Shown in pieces: positions 10,603 through 21,342 of a stretch of DNA of 64,000 nucleotides. The stretch is from Apoderus coryli. Lineage: Eukaryota; Arthropoda; Insecta; Coleoptera; Attelabidae. Each line of letters begins with the position of its first letter. Position 1 is the first letter of the stretch. The notes beneath the pieces were generated by a model. It was not told the origin of the DNA. It did no database searches and worked only from the letters and a program-made list of their open reading frames with translations. The position numbers and the translations under genes are program-made. The DNA is taken from positions 12,878,869 to 12,942,868 of the forward strand of contig OU452209.1 in assembly GCA_911728435.2 (NCBI GenBank), in the 5' to 3' direction.

Positions 10603-11133
10603 CTATGAATTGCCCAGCTGTCCCACACTTTTCATGAAGTTGATGATCTCTCTGGGGGCTAAATTCCTTGCCTCGTCGGGTGTTAGGGTCACCCCTCCAA
10701 GGTGTTTTAGCCTTTTGCAGAAAAGTGTCATGCATTCACAGAGCACGTGTTCTGTTGTCTCTGTTGCGTCTTCGCAAAACCGACAAGTGTCGTCCTCGGT
10801 TAGGCCCATCTTTTTGAGATGGTACTTCACTGGGTGGTGTCCCGTAAAAAGGCCTGTAATTCGCCTTAGGTAGCTTCTCTCCAGTTGGATAAGCTTCCCT
10901 GCGTTGGCCTCTGAAGGTTTGATAAACCTTTTTGAATGTCTTAGGCTTGTAGTGTTTGTCCAGTAGGACTTAACTTGTTCATTTTCCCATCTCCGAAGTT
11001 CTTCCATCATCTGGATTTTTGGAAGGCCAAAGATGGATTCCGGGCCGCAGAACGGAGCGTTTGCGCCCTCTGTTGCAAGTTGGTCCGCCGCTTCATTCCA
11101 CTCTATGCCTTCATGTCCTGGCACCCATGTCAA
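10603..11133 (-). pseudogene. RNase H domain and zinc knuckle of non-LTR element
   Basis: 176 codons. The start of the frame, WVPGHEGIEWNEAADQLA, is the end of the RNase H fold with its conserved His and final acidic residue (D17). The C-terminal part has CRFC...TTEHVLCEC, the usual Cys/His knuckle of these polyproteins, and ends with a normal stop. The N-terminal half of the RNase H domain is out of frame upstream (11134-11243), so this is a fragment of a longer polyprotein. Confidence 0.85.
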
Positions 11134-11242
11134 GTCCTACCGAGTAGCCTGTGACATGGCCGCTGTGGCTTTCGATATGGTTTTCTCTATATGCTGATTC
11201 CAGATTAGTCGTTTATCCAGGATTACTCCCAGGTATTTGACT

Positions 11243-11878
11243 TTACCCGAAAGGCAAATTGGGGTTAATAATGTCCACCTTTCTCTTTCTCGTGAATGGT
11301 ACCAACACTGTTTTTTTCGGATTTATATTCAATCCCTCAGCGTCGCACCAGTTTTTAATTTTGTTTAATGCAATTTGCATGCGGTTGGATATAACCGATG
11401 TGTGTTTTCCCTTAACTGTGAGAACAATGTCGTCGGCGTAGCTTTGCAGAGTAAAGCCTGCCCTATTCATTTTTGAAATGAGATGATCCAGCACTAGTGA
11501 CCATAGAAGAGGGGACAATACACCACCTTGTGGGCATCCCCTAGCCGCTGTCACTGTTACAGACACTTCTCCTATTTCAGCCGTAATGACACGGTCTTTC
11601 AAAATTGCCTGAATCCATTTCACCAATGAGGAGTCGACACTCCTCTCTTTTAGTGCTCTACTGATGGAGTCATGTAAGGTATTGTCAAGAGCACCCTCTA
11701 TATCGATAAAGGCACATAAGGATACTTCTTTTGCCTTAAATGACTTCTCGATGTCTTTTACTAAGCAGTGCAGGGCATTAATCGTAGATTTTCCCGCTTG
11801 GTATGCGAATTGCCTTTTGTGAAGCAGTTTCTTATTTAAAGTTTCGCTTTTTAGGTACTCGTCTATTACCTTTTCCAT
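11243..11878 (-). pseudogene. reverse transcriptase domain of non-LTR element
   Basis: 212 codons. Motifs in order: KRQFAYQAGKSTINALH (fingers), CAFIDIEGALDNT (first catalytic Asp, D59), GCPQGGVLSPLLW, and the catalytic SYADDIVL (D149, D150). In the same minus-strand frame the sequence extends upstream of the Met to RTPISLTFYLLKT. There a small deletion breaks the link to VAFIPKTG. Frameshifts on both sides make it a pseudogene. Confidence 0.9.
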
Positions 11879-12269
11879 AGTTTTCAGTAGGTAGAAGGTT
11901 AAACTAATAGGCGTCCTGTTTTCGGTATAAAGGCTACTCTAATTTCCCTCCAAGCTTTGGGAATATGGCCGAGGAAAAGGCTTGCTTTGAAAAGCCTTTG
12001 CAACGATGGTTGCAGTATTTCCAGACCTTTCTGGAGGAGGGCCGGAAAAATTCGGTCCATACCTAGTGATTTGAAAGGCTGGAAACTGTTTATCGCCCAT
12101 TCTATGCGATTTTTTGTGAATATATTCCCCGCTAGTTTTTCACCAGAGCGGTTGGGCCTATATGGTACCCTTGCCGTTCCGGTAGCTGCTGGAGTTCGTT
12201 CACAGATTTGCGATCCTGGAAAGTGAGTTTGTAATAGGACTCTAAGACTTTCCGACCGATCATTAGCAA

Positions 12270-12283
12270 AAGCAATTTTGATT
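12270..12283 (+). repeat. target-site duplication, right copy
   Basis: AAGCAATTTTGATT, identical to 10505-10518. Confidence 0.85.
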
Positions 12284-13689
12284 ACAAAACAAATAACGAC
12301 GATGTTTTTCTGATTTATCTATTAAGACCTTATGTTACATTTGAGTACCTTTGTGATCACCTTTTTAGGAGATTGGATGTGCATAGACTGGACTTGCGCC
12401 TCAACTCCTTTACAATTCCGCGACAGCTAATACGCTTCACACGCTTCATACGAATATAACTTTCTTGAAGCAGGTTCTTACAGTGATTCTTAAATCTCAA
12501 ATTCACATAAAAAACGAGACCAAGATATTTCGCGTGATTTAAAAAGGATAGTTATTTATTATTAATTGCAAGACTTCGATTTGTTTCATTATGTAGCCAG
12601 CAATTCAATAATTTTTCATTTCATTAACTTAAGAAAATATTTATTGCAGTTATTTTAACTTTGCCTTAAAGGCAATTTTTTTATGCCTAAGGCTGTGATC
12701 TCTTTTTTATCTTAAATGTTTTGGGTTATATTCTATTAAATCGATGAAATATTATAATCAATATTTATCGGGAAAGTAATAAACATTTTCTAATTAATAT
12801 AAAAAATATTTCATAACAAGTGAAACCAAATGACTTAAATGATGTCTACAAAATCGCCGACTTCTCCAAACATCCTAAAATCTATTTCACATTTACCTAG
12901 TTCAAATTGATACAAAACAGTATCGGCCAATTGACACTATTTGATTATAATTCCCAATAGACATTTTAAATTTATGGCAGAACGAAACTCCTTTCTATAG
13001 GAGTTGGATATAACGTTAAATGTATATCTGTTTCACATGTTGATATTTGAAATTCGAATTAAAACAAACGTGTGTTTGTTCAACGGTCCCAGGTCTGGGA
13101 TTACATACGGCAACATTGTGCGGAACCGAACGTAAATTATTTCAAAGCATAAAACAGATCCGAAAACATACGCCCAATTAGTGTCGGTTTTATTTCAGTT
13201 TGATGTGGGGCAAATTATTGCTAAAAAGTGATTTACAATCGCTTGTAAACCAACAAATACACGAATTTCATAATGCTAAAAATAATATCGAACTGCAAAT
13301 AAAATTGGGGAAAGGTTGGTTGAATTAGACAGTTATTACATACAGCGTGGCCCACTTAAAACGAAGCAGACGCTTTTAAGAGAATGGAATATGCATTTTT
13401 GATTGAGTTAATGCCATCCCCAGTTTAATTAGGGAAAGTCGAGAACAACATAATTATTTTTCTACTACACAAGGCAAGTACTCTGACAAAGACTTATTGT
13501 CCATGAGCCCAGACTGTGAGAGTGAAAGTAATCAATCTTCTTACGACGAGTAATGATGTATTTAAAGAAAATGATTCAACGTCTACTCCACAATGACTGT
13601 ATATTTGTCAACTATACCAAACTAACCATACATGTTTCTAGAATTTATGAGTAGGAACTATAATTGTATTATCAAATCATTTCCAGAAA
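12284..13689. other. no gene recognised
   Basis: AT-rich. Bases about 13344-13370 (CAGCGTGGCCCACTTAAAAC) resemble the ends of some mariner-like elements, but no partner is seen. A short acidic frame (SDKDLLSMSPDCESESNQSS) near 13480-13552 recalls piggyBac N-termini but is too short to call. Confidence 0.45.
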
Positions 13690-14217
13690 AATCCATGAAG
13701 GTCCGAAATACAGCTTTTAATATCTCATGGTTTGATAATGAATTGCGAGAGCAAAGAGATACATTGGCTTTAATGCATGCACACAATCTCCGCAACTGAA
13801 GAAAACTATTACGGAGTTTAGGGATGTATACCGTCTGAACATAAAGAATGCCAAGATAGCTGCCCATGATCAACATTTAAAAAGATCTGGTAATCCTTCT
13901 AGAGCTCCGTGACAACTAATCAGTAATCTGCGGGATGGTCACGGTTCGGACCATTCAGCTAGATCCGCAATAACCCCAGGCGAATTTAATGACTTCTTGG
14001 TTAATGTAGCCCTGAGGCTGGTACATAATCTGCCTGCCTCGGTGACCTCTTTTGACCGGTACATAAGCGATTTTGTTCGCGAGGATTACCCGCCTTTTAG
14101 CTGTGACGAGTTTTCATATATTAGCAACTTGAAAAATTCCAATAGTAGGGATTGTTACCAAATGAATACGAAAATGCTTAAATGTATTTGTAACATCATA
14201 GTATATCCTTTATGGTT
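13690..14217 (+). pseudogene. non-LTR retrotransposon, endonuclease-RT linker fragment
   Basis: Reads WFDNELREQRDTLALMHA, then after a frameshift near 13800 VYRLNIKNAKIAAHDQH, an in-frame TGA near 13910, and the run GEFNDFLVNVALRLVHNLP to KNSNSRDCYQMNTKMLKCIC. This is the linker between the AP endonuclease and RT of jockey/CR1-like elements. It stops abruptly at about 14217, before the RT motifs. Confidence 0.75.
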
Positions 14218-14284
14218 TAGGTTTAGGTTCGTTCTTTTTTATGTGAATCATCTCCAGCATTTCCCTATTTTTGTTATTAAAGAA

Positions 14285-14535
14285 AAAAAAATAAATAATA
14301 TATCGATACATTTCTTGCATCTCTATTAGTGGCAGAAGTTGAAATTTCAAGTATCCGCGTCAAATTAAATGTATCCGTTCGAGTAACAATATGTGCAGAC
14401 CGGCTACAATTTCAATAATAATAAAAAAAAGTTCCATTACCATAGTTTTGAACTCGCAACTTTACGATTTCAAAGAGTAAATGTTTATACAATTGGCCAA
14501 CAAGTATGCCATGGTTGGTGTTTTAAAATTGTCTT
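14285..14535 (-). repeat. possible tRNA-derived SINE
   Basis: On the minus strand, 14520-14440 reads as a tRNA-like head: TTGTTGGCCAATTGTAT resembles box A plus D-arm, a TTTAC...GTAAA stem follows, then GCGAGTTCAAAACT resembles box B. A TTATTATTATTG stretch and a non-tRNA body follow, to an A-rich end near 14285. The pieces are degenerate. A tRNA gene can be excluded because the anticodon loop is too long. Confidence 0.4.
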
Positions 14536-14554
14536 TAAATGCAGACGCCCGGAA

Positions 14555-14625
14555 TGTAGACCGTGAAGACGGTAAAAAATCAATATTCGAATGCCAAATG
14601 TGTCAACTTGTGTCATTTAAAAACA
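14555..14625 (+). repeat. dispersed repeat, copy also at about 50425-50490
   Basis: GGTAAAAAATCAATATTCGA and ATGCCAAATGTGTCAAC recur near 50425-50490 with one extra A. Neighbouring ATCGATACATTTCTTGCATC is also found at both places (14298 and 50370). A shared repeat family of unknown type. Confidence 0.65.
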
Positions 14626-14629
14626 ATTC

Positions 14630-15374
14630 TGCCAGAGTTAGTTCATGTGAATAGTAATAAAATAAAAATAAGTACAAATTAGGAGTTTTTTTAGATAAAA
14701 TAATGTTTTAATATTTGTTATATTATTGTGGTAGTTGCTTAAATTAAATTTGTTGGAAAATCAAGTATATAATAATGTTCCATGCGTAAATATATTGTGT
14801 AATGTGTGGATTTGTTAAGGAACATGTGCTGGAATATGTTTATGGAGAAAATTTTCGAATAAAGTGTAGCGTCCGCGAATTTCTCATCTTTTCTTGGTTC
14901 TTGCCAGATTTTGAATGAATTGAATTGAATGAAATAAAAATATTATGGAATTTTTTGAACAACCAAATTACTTTAACAAAAAATAAACTAAACTTGGAGA
15001 AATTAATTTTGTCTTTAATTAAGCATCTGCGCGTGTGTCGGATGTAAGTAGATTTCGGATTAATTGCGCTATGGCGCGAATAATGAGTACGAGGTGTAGG
15101 ATAGCGATAATTTCAATTCAATTTCAACAGTCTGGCACCCGAGCATTGTAAGTTGATATGTTATTTAAGCGAGTAGATTCCATAAAAATAACACACAAAT
15201 CTAGTTGATTTTCTCATGAATTTACGTTAAAGAAAAAAGTGACGATTTGGGAACTATTTTAAAATTGTTTCCCTTCAAAACGCTCAAGAAAAGTAAACAT
15301 TGCCCTGCGCTGACAATTTAAACGTATGTTAAAGCACATGGCATATTTTACACATGTTTTGATTCTGAGAAATC
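14630..15374. other. no gene recognised
   Basis: Mostly AT-rich. A short richer stretch at 15020-15155 (GCGCTATGGCGCGAATAAT, CTGGCACCCGAGCATTGTAAG) ends in a splice-donor-like GTAAGT, but no exon can be supported. Confidence 0.45.
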
Positions 15375-16140
15375 CGTGCCCAACTTTACCCTGTTTTCGT
15401 TGTTACAACTCTTGCTTAGCTATCCCGGCAGCGTTTAGAACTACTCTGACAACAGCAATGGAAGTATTGCTGAACCTCCCACCATTGCACATCATGGTAA
15501 GAATGGAGGCGACAATCATCAGACAGGGTTGATACCCACTCTCAAGTACATGCGAAAATTGGGGAATGTATTGGGAAGGGATTATAAACCTAGCCATGAT
15601 AGGCCACATCAGACCAAAATTCTAATTCGACATACACTTCGAGGCCACATTATGGTCCGAAAGGCTATTAATCGAGACTGCATACGGACACTGAGAGGGA
15701 TAACCTGGTACAGTCGGGTCAAGAACCGAAAGTGGTACAGGAATATATAGTTCGACTAGGAACCTAAGAATTGTCACTGGGGGTGTTGCAAGTCGAAGTG
15801 TTCTACAGTGAGCAAAACTAAATACCAGTCATTAAGGTACAGAAAGAAAACGCACTGGAAAACTGACTACTAACATTAAGCAGGAGTCAGTTGCGATTAA
15901 CTATAGGACTCCTCACCGGGCACTGCGCCCTGAGAAACCACCTAAATAAGATGGGGCTGTATAATGGGGACCTGCAATATGTAACGAGACCATTGAAACA
16001 GCTTCCCATGTGATATCTGAGCCTTAAAATGAAGGCGACACGCTCGCTATATTTGAGCATGCGCTTATTGTGCCGGCAGATATTCATCCAACAAATAACT
16101 GGATACAAATTAGTGGAGGGCATATTGTTGTTGGATTGAG
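15375..16140 (+). pseudogene. non-LTR polyprotein remnant, RNase H to C-terminus
   Basis: AAFRTTLTTAMEVLLNLPPL followed by HIMVRMEA (15430-15510) is the conserved segment just upstream of RNase H in I/R1-type elements. Further on, in shifted frames, RTPHRALRPEKPP and NETIETASHVIS (about 15900-16015) match the C-terminal knuckle region. Many stops and frame changes. The RT itself is missing. Confidence 0.7.
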
Positions 16141-16880
16141 TGACATAAATTAAAAGGACTTTTCACAATACGCCCAATGAGGCTGCAGTGAAACCGGGGC
16201 ATTATGTCTAACGGCCCCTAAAGAAAAATAATGTCATGGTAATAATATTGTCTATATGCTGTCCTTTTGTTATACAATAACCCTATATCAATTTTGGTAT
16301 TGGCATTACTTATAATTTACGAAAAGGAAATCCAAAGGATATCGAGTCTCAAGAAATGCACTTTACTATACCAGGACCACTATAGATATATTGCTACTTA
16401 CCTTAGAGACAAATCCAATAATATTATTTCAACTTATTTAAAAGGGAAAAGCTTCTCATTACGTTTGGATAAGTGCACCTAGGCAGGATTTTGTTGAAAC
16501 CATCTTTATATTATACAAAATTCTGAACACGAACAGAAAATTCAATGATTCTATATAAGAATTTCCTTCGGTTAAGGAACGTGTCTCGATGAGCGAAGTA
16601 TTTATGAAATAGAGTTTGGCTTTTTATTGTATATACTTTAGTTGAAAATATCTATAGAAGCTATTGTTGCCGATAGCTTTATTTAGAAATGATACGTATT
16701 TAAAGAGGATATATTTTATATAAGCTAGGGTGCTACTATAAAATAGCTTACTTATAAAATACGTAGACAATGGAGCCTATTCAAAAAATTGGTTCTGTCG
16801 CCCCAATACTTTCCTGACAATATGCATTCAATAAGCCCGTGAGATATGTAAGAAAAAAACTAAATTTTGACGAAACTCGA
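16141..16880. other. no gene recognised
   Basis: AT-rich. A 71-codon frame at 16267-16482 has no motif that I know. Confidence 0.45.
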
Positions 16881-16925
16881 TTTTATTTTTCAACATAGTT
16901 GTCAATACAACGAGTCGCAGATCAA
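16881..16925 (-). pseudogene. mariner transposase, extreme C-terminus
   Basis: On the minus strand 16922-16890 reads TRCIDNYVEK followed by TAA, the characteristic last residues of mariner transposases. Nothing upstream stays in frame, so only the end of a dead copy is visible. Confidence 0.55.
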
Positions 16926-19149
16926 TAGGGTCTTTGTCTGCCAAAAAAAGAATAATCAGACTAATATTCGGAATAAATCGTAGAACATCGTGCAGGCAGA
17001 TTTTTGGGGAAAATTCGCTGTTGACTGTGCATGCTTAGAAAATGTTTAGAAAATGTTGCACTGATTATTAAAATCCACGTTTTGAGGGGTTTTTAAAAAA
17101 TTTTAATTGGTATATTATTGTGGCAAAATTGAATCGAACACCGTATCAATTATAATTTTATGTATTATTTTGAATTTGCATACCACAGTACTTAGATATG
17201 ATGTAAAACAGTGTTTGAATATCATAAAATATTTTCCCCAAGATTCAGCATACATAGTGGCTTTCCCTATGTATGCTGAAACATAACGTTGAAAATTTAT
17301 GATATTAATTAAGGCATGAGATTAGATACCAAAATGAAGTCCCACAACACAAAGACACTGCATACGTAAGTTTATTTAATAATTTATGTAAACTTTGAAG
17401 TTGTAGCTTGGAATAACCGACAAGGTGTTTCTAAAAAACATTATTTAACTCATAGAGGGGGTAAGTTTGGCTTTATATTCTTCCTCTACGTACCTCTTGA
17501 TACAATTCATTAGTGGTGTCGGGAAAATAATATGGTTTAGGCCTTTGAGGAATGTGATATATGTACCTATATACAAAGGAAACATTAGCGTCACCTCTAT
17601 TCAAGTTTTATATCAGGTAACACACATCCACTGCCGCCAGCGCTGTGTTATCTGTGGTTGAAACATGTGTTTGCACCTGCGGTTATAAGTAAAACAATGT
17701 GTGTCCGTGTCCTACAGGATGTCCTATTAGAGATATTTTCAACACCCATATACCTTCATCCAGGTTTCGGCTTCTTGATAAGTTACTACTCTGTAACCCA
17801 GATACGACGGTGTCTCAAAAAGCAACCTTGAAAGTATAAGTGCTATCCCGATTTTGATTTTATATTGTTTTATGCCAAGTTTACTAAAGTTAGTTTAGGT
17901 AATTATTACCACCAAAAAATTTCACAATAAATTATTTATTATTACTCAGTTGTGAAAAAACACTTAATTAAACTTCTATTAAAAGCTCTCTATTCCCCTT
18001 AAAATATTGGTATAATTTTGAAATAAGCGCAGTATGCACCCAGTTTTACACCTAATAAACAATAATAAATTAAAGTACCTACGAAAGTTTTGAGCAAACT
18101 GTACTTATACATACATAAAGCAAACTATAACCATCAAGATAAACTCATTACCAACTTCAGTGTGTATCTTTACGATAAAGTCTATAAACAACTTTATATA
18201 GTGGGCAATAAACTTTAATGTATATGTGTAGGTAAAAGCTTCAAATATAACATGTGGTACTAAAAGCGACCAAATAGGTATTATTTTGATACTAATTTAG
18301 CAGGTCGATTCCTGAACTTATATTGCTTGGCAAACGAATCTTTGGCAACGAAAGGAATGCGGACAAAAAAATCCTATATTGCCCAATTTAACTACAAAAA
18401 ATCACTAGTTCTAGAAACGAAGTAGTATTAAATTGAAAATCGATTTTTTACAATTACAAATAATAATAATGAAAAAAGCTCAGCATTTTTAAGTGGTTGA
18501 TTGTTTTATTTTAATTTAATAACTAAAATTGTTACCACAATATTAAAGTAGGAAAAGAAATTACGATCTTCTGTAAAATCGGCAATACCACGCGAAATAG
18601 GTGGTTAGACGCCGCCTGAATGATTGGTACGTAGACCCTCACACGTTTTGTCGCCATGCGGGTATTCAAGTCACAATTGGTGGAAACTGAGTTCTTCCCC
18701 GCAATTGTCGCCGCCCCTAGTAGTAATATTGAATCAGCCAGTGGCAGAGTGGTATTATTTATACTTTTGTTGTCGTCTATGAGTTGCAATATTATCAAAT
18801 ATTATATCAAATTATTATTGTATATTTAGTGTTTTATAGGTTCATAACAATTTTTCGTTGTTCTTGTAGAAATATAAGCTTACACATAGTTTGTTGTTTT
18901 TTAAGGCATCAAAACTGGAAATTTTTATTGAATCTACTTTGAATTTTGGTATTTTAAAGATTAACAACATAATCGTGACATAAGTTAACACTATACCAAA
19001 ATTACAGAGTGTTCAAAAATCCTCGTAACAATACATTTTTCAATACCACTCTCGATTTATGATATTCTAAAACTAAAATTATTATTATTATATCATTTAA
19101 AAGAAACAAAAATATGCAATTTTATTGGCTAAAAAATCAGGGTAGTTCG
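16926..19149. other. no gene recognised
   Basis: AT-rich, no coding motif. Contains a perfect hairpin at 17244-17280, listed separately. An 88-codon minus-strand frame at 18532-18798 lies in slightly richer sequence but matches nothing I know. Confidence 0.45.
17244..17280. repeat. perfect 14 bp hairpin
   Basis: TTCAGCATACATAG (17244-17257), loop TGGCTTTCC, then the exact reverse complement at 17267-17280. No coding context. Confidence 0.9.
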
Positions 19150-19446
19150 ATTTAAAAAACATCTCTTAGAACACCTGCGTATATGTGCAAGTTAAACCCA
19201 ATAGAGTTAACTTACGCAAAACTTAAATTAAATATATAAGGACCCGCATATAACCCGAAATTTTAACCTAACTACATTAAAAGAAGTTCTTAATATCCAG
19301 TAATGATTGGAATAGTTTTTGCCGACATGTTAAGGAGTTGGAAGAAGAATTTTGGAGGAAATTGAGCACATTATAATAACTTTAGGACAAGATTGCGACA
19401 GTGAGACTGATGATAATGATGATGCTCAAGTTGAGGAAATCTAAGA
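19150..19446 (+). pseudogene. IS630-like DDE transposase, C-terminal relic
   Basis: Reads CKLNPIELTYAKLK, the third-acidic-residue region of an insect DDE transposase family (the glutamate in NPIE). After two stops and frame changes it continues WNSFCRHVKELEEEFWRK and ends with an acidic tail (DSETDDNDDAQVEEI, stop at about 19444), the usual C-terminus of that family. The same family has a longer minus-strand relic at 28813-29660. Confidence 0.65.
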
Positions 19447-20260
19447 GATTGCCACTTTCTATAAAGTAATACTGATTATGATCGTTATATTTAATCGAAA
19501 TATTTAAAACAGTTAATTATAGTTTCTAAACGTGACTTAAAGCAACAAAAAGATCCAAGATATTTTAATTATTTTCGATAAGTGTTTGTTAATTTGGTCA
19601 AAACAACTAGACGAAAAACACACGTATCGTTTTATTCTTTAGCTGTAGTATTTTTTGGCACCAACATCCCTGCGAACAAAATATTGTGATTTCTTAAGTG
19701 AGAATAACATAACGCACCCGTAGTACCAAAGGGACACACTCAAAATTTATTGTTTTTGAGTTTTATACATAACAAGTCGAAAATAGTTGCCTCTATTTCC
19801 ATTTGTGATGGAATTACGTTCTAATTAGTCCATTTAAAGTGTAGGAACATAATATTATATATGGGCCTTTTTAGTTCGGAATGAAATCGCGTGCTTTTTT
19901 AGATCTAAAAGGCCATTCTTTTTTGTCGGCTTATTCGTTATTGTGCCTTTGTTTGACTAAATTGTAAGATACAATATATGCATTTAATTTTTAGCATGAA
20001 TAGCCTTAATTTTAGTTAGTGCTTTTTCGTATTTAAAAGACATACAAATTTAAAGAATTTTATTATTGAAGTTATGAGCAAGTTTATATAACCATTTGGA
20101 AATGTGCCTCTTTTAATCAAACTTTGTTTGAGCTCTCCTTATTTTCAAACGTTTATTAAATCTTAGTGCTCTTTTGTTTTAAATCGTAGGAATTTATATA
20201 ACGAAATATTTAAATATAGGTCCATTTAGTTCTAAACAATAGGTTGCGACTTTTTTTTTT
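19447..20260. other. no gene recognised
   Basis: AT-rich, nothing to report. Confidence 0.5.
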
Positions 20261-20500
20261 TTGTTAGAACACTGTCGTCATGGCGTCAAGAGCTCAAAAA
20301 ATCGATTTCGAAGAAGAAAATATTGGATTTATTATTACATTTTTACAAGGGACTTTACCATCGCATTTTATCAACATAAAAAGGATCAGTGCTATCAGTG
20401 CCTATTCTACAATGCACAAGGGGAAACAAAAAAAAATTGGTAGAGGACTATAGAAACCATTTAATAGAAGAAGGATTTATATCGAACAGAAAAGAAAAAA
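20261..20500 (+). pseudogene. relic of a transposon-associated protein with a KKDQC motif
   Basis: Reads FYQHKKDQCYQCLFYNAQGE, then after a frame change VEDYRNHLIEEGFISNRKEK. A K-K-D-Q-C-x-x-C motif followed by a helix ending in NRKEK occurs, from memory, in a large uncharacterised transposon-associated protein family of insects. Short and broken. Function unknown. Confidence 0.4.
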
Positions 20501-20568
20501 TGTGAATTTTTCTGGGGAAACGCATTGTAAGTTAACCAACTCCTGCTTCACATGCCAGACAACAAAAA

Positions 20569-20600
20569 CGTTTCGGCAATGCATAATTGCCGTCTTCAGG
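20569..20600 (-). ncRNA. hammerhead-ribozyme-like core
   Basis: On the minus strand: CTGAAGA, one C, stem II GGCAAT / ATTGCC with loop TATGC, then GAAAC. These match the invariant CUGANGA and GAAA of the hammerhead catalytic core. An extra pyrimidine before stem II is shared with the other copies in this window. Helix I is not convincing, so it is probably a decayed PLE ribozyme. Confidence 0.55.
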
Positions 20601-21308
20601 TACATTATAGACTATATCGTCTCCTGTTCATCACAGGTATTCAATTTTTTATACATTGATTGAACTACTGTATACATTCTTGCCATACTTGAATCGCACT
20701 TTTTCAACTTTTCACTCCAGTTTACGATTTATATGACAACTAGACTTTGACATTCGAAATTTTCCTATTGTGTCTTTATCAAGGATGACAATATTTAAAT
20801 TAATAATTCCAAGTGAAAGATTTGCCTGACTTCAATATTCAAAATAGTCATCATTTCATAAGGAGACATATTTCCCTCGAAGAGTTAGGACACCCGGTAA
20901 ATATCTGTTGAAGGAAATGTTAACTAATTTTCTTTATGAACTGCAATTAATTTATACGGTTTATCACACCAGTGCAGTAGCTTCTTCAGATGTTAGATAT
21001 AAAACCATCAAAGCGGTTTGTAAACTGAACCGACATTAATTTCACCGAACCTGGAACAGGCCTAACTTACAAATTAAAGCCTTAAATCTCAGAAAATACT
21101 CTTGAATACTTGGGAGTTGAGCTTCAGATAACAATGTCCAATTGGATTCATAGACATTACACAAGAAATACCAAAGCGCTAACATTAGGTATCAAAAAAG
21201 ATTTAATACGGACACAACCTTTCTTAAAATGTTATGTTAGTCTGTTTTTTTGTTGAATGTTTATTTTTATTTGTACAACTTTAGTTTATTGAGGTTTTAT
21301 GTTTTTAG
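20601..21308. other. no gene recognised; possibly PLE non-coding debris
   Basis: Lies between two oppositely oriented hammerhead-like motifs. No GIY-YIG or RT motif is readable. Confidence 0.4.
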
Positions 21309-21342
21309 CCTGATGATGTGCACATGTTGCACGAAACGTTGC
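21309..21342 (+). ncRNA. hammerhead-ribozyme-like core
   Basis: CTGATGA, one T, stem II GTGCA / TGCAC with loop CATGT, then GAAAC. All invariant core positions are present. Helix III would be very short, as reported for PLE hammerheads. Cleavage site not certain. Confidence 0.6.

Larger units (their letters stand above)
10519..12269 (-). mobile_element. 5'-truncated non-LTR retrotransposon with RNase H
   Basis: Bounded by a 14 bp target duplication. Read on the minus strand it holds the RT N-terminal region (about 12230-11880, frameshifted), RT palm and fingers (11878-11243), a frameshifted linker, and an RNase H C-terminus with a Cys/His knuckle (11133-10603). The 3' UTR is about 80 bp and there is no poly-A or short tandem tail at the 3' junction (10519). 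An RNase H domain points to the I/Loa/R1-type groups rather than to jockey in the strict sense. Confidence 0.85.

Noticed and set aside
13480..13552. piggyBac transposase N-terminus
   Set aside because: Only a 20-30 residue acidic stretch; no TTAA-flanked ends or DDE motifs nearby.
14440..14525. Functional tRNA gene
   Set aside because: Anticodon loop too long, T-arm poorly paired, and a repeat-like body and tail follow; treated as a SINE head at most.
18532..18798. 88-codon minus-strand frame
   Set aside because: No recognisable domain and no supporting context.
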